The notes under the pieces were generated by a model. The model searched no databases. It saw only the letters and a list, made by a program, of their open reading frames with translations, and was not told the origin of the DNA. From Phlebotomus papatasi (lineage: Eukaryota; Arthropoda; Insecta; Diptera; Psychodidae): a stretch of DNA of 64,000 nt. Positions 56,393-64,000 of the stretch are shown here, piece after piece. The stretch's first letter is position 1; each line of letters begins with the position of its first letter. Location: positions 89,600,712-89,664,711 of the forward strand of contig NC_077224.1 in NCBI RefSeq assembly GCF_024763615.1, given 5' to 3'. The position numbers and the translations under genes were made by a program.

Positions 56393-59300
56393 GTAAGTTT
56401 ACTAGATATTGTTCTATCACGTATTCCTTAAGAAGTGAGACTCTGATCCTCTTTACAAACTTGTGGATTAGCCGAGTAATGACTAAGGTTAAACAATATC
56501 TCAAGAATTTTGATAGTATTCTTTGGTGTTCGATGGTATTGATTTGGTATAGATTTCTTATATCTTCTAGATTCAAAGTTGAAGAGTTCTAACTTCACAA
56601 TAACACTTAATTCCAAATAAGTGTTTTCTATAGCCCTACTAAAATAACCAATTATGAAGGATTAAAAATTAGTACACTATTTTTATACATTTTTCTCTAA
56701 AACCCCTACGAAAAGTAGAACCAGTTGAATTGTTTATTCGGATATTTTTATTAATGCTCTGTGCTCTGTACTAGTTCTCTTTAAGGTTCTGAATGCTACT
56801 TGATCAAACCCAATTTTTTCGCTATATTCTGACCCTTTAGTAGGTGGCACATGAAGTTTAGATCTCACTTCATATTAAATTATTTAAGTAGATTATTGAA
56901 GATTTTTTGGATATAAACCGGGGATTGACTTTATGTATTGGATACACCTGCGACCGAGCAGAGAGATGACTTAATGTAAATATAAGCAAAATAATAATTA
57001 AAGTCGGCTTAAGCCATAAGTCTGTCCAGGGAATTACATACTCACGACTTAAAACAATGCCCTTTACGGTCTGATATCGAAATAAAAAACCCGGTTTTTA
57101 GGATTAAACAGGGGATGTTCTAGTTTTCCCTAGAAGGAATACTAAGCAAATTACTATTTATTCAGAGTAAACACCTCTATTCCTAATTATTAAAATATTA
57201 TTAACCTGATATAATTTTTTTTCCAAATTATGCGTAATAAAAAATTTAATTCGCTTGCTAATCTGCCTCGGTTTGCCCTAAAAAGATTTAAAAATCCTCA
57301 AAACAGTTTGAGTACGCTGAAGGATCTATAATTGTTATCAAAGTTTTCGAATTGATCTTTTTAGACCCCAGCAGGACCTACGGCTTTAAAATGAACCTAG
57401 AAGCTGAGGGATGGTTTGGCTAAAAATTGATGGAAATAAAATTTAAAGACCAATTAACCAGTTTTAGATCTTTACAGAATTTAGTATTACGTGTTGGACA
57501 TAAGTTTCAAAGTGATTACATGTGTGCAAATATATTTAGATTTTTATTTAGCTCTGTTAAGAGTGTAAAACACTGATCCTTATCAATTCCATTTTTAGGG
57601 TATTTTATTTGATCCGATATAAAATCTCTTATTTAAGAAAAAAAAAAATAAAACTAAGAAAACTGAATCATTTTTGTAGGTTTCAGTAATTCATCTCTTA
57701 TTTAATCATCTACAAAGTGCTGATAAATATCTATTTATACCCGGTTTAATATTTTTTTATTATTCAATTAAGTTTAGCTAAATGTCGGAAAGGTCGGTGA
57801 GTTTGAGTAAAATCTTTAAGATAATTTCTCTACTGAAAAAGCTTAGATATTTCATTCCAGAAATAAGTAACTTTAAATCTGTATATAAGTATGAATAAAA
57901 CATTGTGTTGCAGATACAAGGCCTAAAAATATTCTAAGGTATATAACTCTATTCATTATTTTCTGGAACTTTTAATATTTCCCCTTACTAATAGATTATT
58001 TAAATTCCTCACAAAGTAAAAGAAATTGTGATGAGAATAAAAGTGGTAGCAGTGAAACTTTATTGCAAAATAAAATCTTATTTACGGCTAAGAGATAATT
58101 AAATTGGAAATTGTTTAAAACTTAAGAAATATTTTAAATTTATATAGCAAGGTGTTTTCTGTCAGGTTAAAATAATTAAAAATAAAACAATATTACAAAA
58201 AATTCATAAAATTCTGTAAAATACAGGTTACCATTTTAAATAATTATAACAAGTAAATCAACAAATTAATGTGGCTTTTCTAAAGGATACCATTTCCAAA
58301 ATTTTTTTCTAAGGTAGTTCATAACTGAATAAAAAAAATTAAACTATAAATAATGTTTCTTGGAATCCCAATCAAAATTCCGAAAGCCAAAATCCCGAAA
58401 ACTAAAATCATGAATTCTTCAAAGGGTAAAACCTACTCCCACGTTTATACCCCCGCCTGTTGGAGGTAAAGGGAAATTTTGGGATATTGTTCCACACGTT
58501 AATCTCTGTGTAATTTTGTCGCTTTCAGGATTTTGACCATACGAAATTTTCGACGTTTCGGGATTCTGGCCTTCAAGATTTCCGCTTTTTGTCTTTGGGA
58601 TAATAACTGACGTAGGGTGGAAGAAACACCTATTAGCACTTTTTGTTCTGTACCCATTTAAGATGCAAAATTCTAATAACAACTATCCTTATAGGAAAAG
58701 ACGTCATATTAGGGGGAAGTAGGGCACCTTTGATTTGGGTCACTTTTAAAATAAGGCTGTTTTCTCCAAGGGGTAGATAAATGTGCCGCTCACGGTTCAT
58801 TCGAGTGTCGATATTTTGTAAAAATTGTGCTGATTTGCCGATTTCGCACGAATTTTGTCGATCTCGTACCGGTCTGCCAAGTACGTCTAGAAGATTAGTG
58901 TTTCCAGTACAGTACATTAAAAATTACCATTGGAATTGTCTATAGGAAATTTATGATGTCATACGAGTTTAAACGAATTCTATACTTCATTTAAATCAAT
59001 CGATACTTCGCTAAAATTGTGCCAATCTGCTGATTTTTGCTAATGAACACGCCAATCTGTCACTCCTTAGCAAAATTGTGCCGATCTGTTGATTTCTTAA
59101 TAAAATAATGCCGATCTGTCGATTTTCAACTCCAGATCGGCATTATTTTTTCCGATCACCGCTCACGGTGCACACTGAGAGCCACTTATTCACCCCTTGG
59201 TTTTCTCCTATGTTTAAATACAACTGGACACTAGCTAAATGTAAAAACTAAAATACATAGTATTAAGGCCCAGTTTTATTTAAAAGTAAAAGAATAAAAC

Positions 59301-61735
59301 CCAGTTTTAAAGCTGCCTTAATTCGAAGGCGCCCCACTTCCCCCTATTTGCATTTTATTAGATATATTAAATAAATTTAAATATTTTGACGAAACTATCA
59401 AGTGTTCCCTGTCAAACACGTGTTCCTTCAGCCCTACTTAAGGGAAAGTGCCCATGCTTTGTACGATACCAAGCCTCGTAATGACTAATTTGTGACTCCG
59501 CAATATCTTTTAAAAACAGGGCACTTGCGCTCAATATCCTTTTAATTATATTTTAAAGAAAATACTAACCATTTTACTCATAAATTTGACCGCTTTTTGC
59601 TAACTTTCAATAAAAAACGGATCACTGGAATCCATGTCTATGAACTTGTACTAAATGGAAAAAGGTGGAAAACTATTGCTTTTAGAAGTTTTAATTATTC
59701 ATTGATCTACAAATTGAATTCAAATTTTTCCAAGTATACAATTTTCACGTCAAAAAACCAGTTGAGAATTTTTCTTAAGAAAACTTAACACATTTGATGT
59801 AGCCTATCGTGATAAATCAATTTTTTCTCAACGTGAAAAGTTGCGAAGACTCAATTAAATTCATATATAAAAAAATTTATAGGGGATTCTACAGCAGTGC
59901 TAATTAAATGTTTTCAATAAAGTATTTCCTTGTATAAGGTCTATCGTTTGCAACTATCTGAGTGAGAGGTTATTAATCGATTCGATTCACACTTCTATCT
60001 GACTCTTTAAGACTGAATAAATTACGTGCTTGTGCAATTCAGAAAAGTTGAGAAAAATTGAAGTGAAATATAATGAAAGATGAAAAAAATTAAAGTGGGG
60101 AAAGAATACATATTGAGGAAAGAATCTATCAATATAATGCAGTTGTTGGCAATCACTAAGTACACGATATAGGTATGTAATATCTGGAAGATTTGTTGAT
60201 GAGTTAAAAACAAAATAAAATATGAATTTCTATACCGTATCGTGTGCAAAATTCACGAATAATTATTCTCCTTTTTAGCAACACTGCAATAAATCATATA
60301 TAAATGCAATTACATCTGGAAAATAACTTTTAAATTAATTACTTATTAAGATATTCTTATCTATTCCGCCCCTTCTTTTCTCTCTCTACTGTACGCAAAC
60401 TGTTTGAAGAACATTTGGATTATAAGAAAAGAAAATTGTGCGTGGAAATTTTTTTTTAAGAAAGAAATTACAATTTTATTGCATTTAGAGATATTTCGTT
60501 TGATTAATTAACACCGACAAAGAATTTATAAACACTGCGGTTTATTGCATGTTTCAGCATTTTTTTCTTTCTTTTTTTACTCTTTTCCCCTATATACTCT
60601 TTTTTTTTTTCTTTTCTGCACAAAAATTGTTAAGGAAACGCAAACCGCTAAATTATCTTTGATGTGTATTGTTGTTTGAGAGGAAGAAAAAAGATCTCTT
60701 CTCAAACCTACAACAACTTAATTAAATTAAAGAGTGTCTGATCAACTGCGCATTGACTGCAATATAAAATATATTTATTAATTTGGAGCGCAGGTGAGAA
60801 GGAATTATTTGTGGAAATATACGGTAGATATAGGCTTGTCTGTTGAAGAATTCCGGAAAAGTAATAGGAAATGACAGCAAGGGGCAGCTCATACTGAGAA
60901 ACCTGTGGCAATTGTCAAATAAATCTGTCACGATACTCTTGAAACCGAATATTTGTTTTACAACAATCGGGAAACCTAAAAGTCAACGAAAACAAAAGAA
61001 TTAATTTTCAAAACTTGGAAATCACAATATACGAAAAACCTAAAAAAAATATAGTCAGGAAAGTCTTTAGGAAGATTGAGGAACTCAAGAAACCTTTAAA
61101 GTCTTGCGAAATCCCTTGTCAGTGGGATATAAAAGTAACTCACCCCTTGACTTGAGAGAAAAAATGTTAAAAGAACCGCTCTTCAATGGCGATATGTGAC
61201 CTTAAGGGATTGTCTGTCAATCAAGAAATACATAGCATGACCTCTTTAGAATATAAATGCATCCATAGCCTATGAATTTTTAATTATTTGCAAGATGTCC
61301 TGATGAAAGAATTAGCCATTTCAATTGATTCATTTTCTCGCACAGGTCCAATTTCAGTAGATCGCTTCCCAGAAGGTGACGACGATGTAGATGTGGATGT
61401 AGAACAGTGTAGTGATTCAGAGGGCCCTCCTAGAACACCTAGAACTTCAAGTGCAGCGCTGCCTACACCACCAAGTCCCTCCGATGAGGACAGATTGTCC
61501 CCCGAGCCAGTTCAGGTGAGCTTATCTAATTCAATCCCCAATTAAAATTCACAAAATGTAACATCTTCTTTTTCTCCATCTTCTTCCTCCCAAAAATACA
61601 AAAGACACGACCTGGTTTATTGGGATCATGTAACTGTGATGAATTACGGCCCGTCCAATGTCATTTGGAAACAAAAGAATTATGGGATAAGTTTCACGAA
61701 TTGGGAACAGAAATGATCATCACGAAAACTGGAAG
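56266..61735 (+). CDS. mid: Tbx20-class T-box transcription factor, midline/H15 (5' part, spliced)
   Basis: A DNA-binding transcription factor of the Tbx20 family, acting in heart, CNS and segment patterning in flies. Exons are 56266-56392, 61346-61515 and 61605-61735, with all phases matching; 142 codons are seen. The N-terminus has the conserved TDFSIAAIMARG motif (Groucho-binding, Eh1-like in this family) and SREPSERSIS. Exon 2 is acidic then proline/serine-rich. Exon 3 begins the T-box: CDELRPVQCHLETKELWDKF through FHELGTEMIITKTGR. The next T-box exon (RMFPTIRV expected) is not in the window. I chose the ATG at 56266 because it is the first in-frame ATG and has a purine at -3. Flies have two paralogues, mid and H15, and this fragment cannot separate them. 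Confidence 0.93.
58368..58605. repeat. Inverted CCAAAATCCCGAAAA repeat pair
   Basis: Plus-orientation units at 58380-58412 (CCGAAAGCCAAAATCCCGAA) and minus-orientation units at 58530-58605 (TTTCGGGATTCTGGCC type) surround unrelated sequence. They share the monomer of 34234-34435. Confidence 0.65.
58712..59344. mobile_element. MITE of the GGGGGAGGTGGGGCTA group, interrupted by another element
   Basis: The outer left GGGGGAAGTAGGGCACCTT is mirrored by AAGGCGCCCCACTTCCCCC at the right. TA duplications lie at 58710-58711 and 59345-59346. The interior is split by the insertion at 58766-59200; without it the element would be about 200 bp, like its relatives. Confidence 0.82.
58766..59200. mobile_element. 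Nested element with CCAAGGGGT termini and CCGATCTGTCGATTT repeats
   Basis: The left CCAAGGGGTAGATAAATG and right CACTTATTCACCCCTTGG are inverted relatives, as are the subterminal GCCGCTCACGGT and ACCGCTCACGGT. TTTTCT (or TTTTCTCC, depending on where the ends are set) flanks both sides, a 6-8 bp duplication suggesting hAT-like mobilisation. The interior carries diverged GCCGATCTGTCGATTT units and a CAGATCGGCATTATT hairpin. Confidence 0.8.
61346..61515 (+). CDS. mid: mid/H15 exon 2: acidic and Pro/Ser-rich linker
   Basis: The acceptor is TCTCGCACAG, and GT completes the Ser codon from exon 1. It encodes PISVDRFPEGDDDVDVDVEQ followed by PRTPRTSS and PTPPSPSDEDRLSPEP, ending in phase 0 at GTGAGC. 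Confidence 0.92.
61605..61735 (+). CDS. mid: mid/H15 exon 3: start of the T-box DNA-binding domain
   Basis: The acceptor is ACAAAAG in phase 0, and the donor GTAAGC leaves phase 2. It encodes 43 codons, from TRPGLLGSCNCDELRPVQCH to FHELGTEMIITKTG plus the first two bases of Arg. The LETKELWDKFHELGTEMI signature is that of Tbx20 proteins. Confidence 0.95.
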
Positions 61736-64000
61736 GTAAGCTTGCCTCATAGAACATTTAAAAACTTTTATTGTAAAACCATGATCCACCCTGTGACCCC
61801 CACATTAAATACTCTTCCTAATTTTTCATGTAAACTTCCATGAATTAACCTAGGAACAAGAAAACATTTCCCAGACCATTTAACAACAATTCATTGGATA
61901 AACAATGTGTAATAGTTCAGATCAATCTTAAATATTTTTTATGGGTTCAGTTGCTCTATGTTGGCACTACATAAGACCTCCAAAAAAGCAACACTAAAAA
62001 ATATATATAGCACTGTACCCACAAACACCATTGCAAGGTGCCCAATAATGAAGATCTTCAGTATGTTAAATGATCATTCAGCTACCGGAGTCAAGAATTG
62101 ATAAAAATCTCCACAATGGTGATTAGGACTAATTTGAAGATTCTCATAGCATTATTCTCGTCTAGCAATAAATTTAGGCACTGTGATTTATTCCCTTAAC
62201 TCTGAACATTTTGTGCCTCTGGTTTTTCTTTCAAGATGTGATGTATTGGTTCCGAATTATGCTTTTGTTTCTTTTTTTTTTGTTTTTTGTTTTAATATTT
62301 TGTGGTATAAAAAACACAATTAAATTAAAAATAAAAATTTAAAACGCCAAAACGGTTAAAGATATCTCGATAAGTTAAAAATTAGAGATAATAAGTTCAT
62401 TAAAGTGTAAAAGAATAGACTAAAACGTTCTTAAGACTAGAGGTTTAAACCTAATATTTCTAAAGGTAGCTGGACCTAACCATAATTTAATTTATATCCG
62501 CAATTGTTTTATCTATTTGAATTACATTACGTTGAAGCCCAGTTTCAATGTAGTTTCTGCTCAATGTAGCACAATCTTTCCCTAGATCTCAAACGATTTT
62601 TCTACTTAAGCTTGACAGCTTAAGCAAGCTTCAAATTGGAGATTTAAATAGCTTGGATGACAGAAATCAAAGAATTTAAAACTCCATTTGAGAAAGCCTT
62701 ACTATTTACTAGCCATCAGTACGTTTTATTCTTTTTAAGGAATCGTATTTTCTCAATTTTTAATTATTATTTATTAAATTTTAAACCTCAAAAATGTTTA
62801 AAAAAAAATTCTTAAAAATCTAACCTAGTACTTTTCAATATTTTTTTCCAGTTTTTGTCATTGCTTTTGAAAACGTCATCTATGTAAGATCTAATAGCCA
62901 CTACATACTAGAGAAATTCATGTTCAATATTGAAGCAGATTCCCTACGCTTCTGTAGGAAAAATTACCAAGTATGGACATATTTTTATATAGTGTGTAGA
63001 GGTCATAAAATAAATTTCACCAATACAAATTTGTCAAGAAGTGCTCTTTAATTTTGAAAAAATGTTAGTTTAATATTTTTTGTCAATGTACAATTACAAT
63101 CTTTTTAGATCTATTTTACCTAGAGTTCTAAACCTCAAACAAAAGTTAAGATTATTCTTGGACTTCTAATTTCAAAACTGAAAAATTTTAATAAGGTGTA
63201 AAGTAGGGGAAAACTTTCAGGTTTTGCACATATTTTGCCTCGAACACTTCGTATTTTTCAATGTTCCTTTAACGAATCTGACTTAATGACTATAGATTTT
63301 ATGATCCAGTCTAAAGTCACACATTTCCTGAAAATATTAAGTTGTATTCTTATCACTTATGAGCTTTTGATCCCACCAATTTTTCGTATAAGAAAATTTT
63401 ATCGAAGTCTTTTAATGCATAAATAATTTTTTTTTTAAGTTCAATCCGGAAGGATTTTTTAAGCAATTGTTCAAAGAGATCAAATTAAATAAATATGTAA
63501 GAAAATATGAAGCGTTTGAAGCCAGATTGTGTACGAAGCCCGAAAATTCTCCGCTATATATAAATACTTAAAACGTATTTGTATGTTGAAGCCGTTTTAT
63601 ATAGTCTTACTTTCGGTATATTTGACTTTCAACACTGTCGGACTTTTACCAACTGATATTATAAGGCTTAGGATAAGTCGATCTTTAAGCACTTTTTGAC
63701 TAAGGTTATCTTTTGTTTTATGCTTCATCATCAGATTTGCGTATTTATAAGGCATAATATCGGATTATTACGTTTTGAAATAGCGTTAGTCCTAAACAAA
63801 AAGTTGACAAATTTACTGAATTCGGTTTCGTTTGTGAATATTCTTCACGTAAGATTTATCCTATTTATCCTAGGATAAATATTGCTTTTCAGAAATGCTA
63901 TCCCAGATTTTAAAATTTTTTAGCACTTTCAACTTAAGCTGAAAGACGGACTAAAGTAATTATAATCAGAATACTGTACATTCTCATCAGTTTCCCACTA
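61736..64000 (+). other. T-box gene intron running off the window
   Basis: AT-rich sequence. It holds a fragment of the GGGGGAGGTGGGGCTA MITE family and a solo GGGGAAAAC end near 63205. I looked for the next T-box exon (RMFPTIRV) and did not find it. Confidence 0.7.
62440..62582. mobile_element. Fragment of the GGGGGAGGTGGGGCTA MITE family
   Basis: ATTTCTAAAGGTAGCTGG, ACATTACGTTGAAGCCCAGT and CTCAATGTAGC follow the family order (compare 36580-36660 and 51740-51887) and end at TTTCCCTA. The left terminus is missing. Confidence 0.6.

Larger units (their letters stand above)
56393..61345 (+). other. First intron of the T-box gene
   Basis: A 4.95 kb AT-rich intron containing an inverted pair of CCAAAATCCCGAAA repeats (58368-58605) and a nested pair of MITEs (58712-59344). 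No other exon was identified. Confidence 0.75.

Noticed and set aside
56046..56576. Minus-strand frame of 176 codons over the T-box gene's first exon
   Set aside because: Antisense shadow covering leader, exon 1 and intron; no motif, and the sense strand fully explains the conservation.
61736..64000. Search for the next T-box exon
   Set aside because: No stretch encoding the expected RMFPTIRV-type continuation with correct phase was found, so the gene is called partial.

Overview
This is a eukaryotic, AT-rich, intron-bearing sequence from an insect, most likely a dipteran. Both recognisable genes are closest to fly proteins, introns are mostly short with GT/AG ends, and the 44 kb between the genes is crowded with small DNA transposons, foldback elements and a tRNA-derived SINE. 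The repeat content would suit a nematoceran fly such as a sand fly, but that placement is inference.

Layout. (1) Bases 1-11.1 kb hold the 3' part of nompC, the TRPN mechanotransduction channel, on the plus strand. Ten constitutive or alternative coding segments and one cassette exon are visible. They encode 25 ankyrin repeats (fly NompC has 29, so about four plus the N-terminus lie off the left edge), the linker, S1-S6, the TRP helix and the C-terminal tail. The pore loop plus S6 is encoded by two mutually exclusive exons separated by a 48-nt intron. (2) Bases 11.1-54.8 kb have no gene that I can support. They hold several MITE families with TA target duplications, a 4.4 kb foldback element whose arms are made of an 89-bp higher-order tandem repeat (36933-41340), a near-perfect 1.3 kb hairpin element (44847-46170), a SINE with a perfect 12-bp target duplication (54275-54534), and several islands of more complex, more GC-rich DNA that are candidate enhancers. 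(3) Bases 54.8-64 kb hold the 5' part of a Tbx20-class T-box gene (midline/H15), plus strand: leader, three coding exons and the start of the T-box. The rest of the T-box lies off the right edge.

The two genes are not functionally linked as far as I know. nompC acts in mechanosensory neurons, and midline/H15 is a transcription factor of heart, CNS and segment patterning. In Drosophila both genes map to 25D-25E on 2L, so the adjacency looks like conserved microsynteny, and the intergenic DNA probably includes regulatory sequence for the T-box gene. No rRNA, convincing tRNA, CRISPR array, bacterial gene or viral gene was seen.
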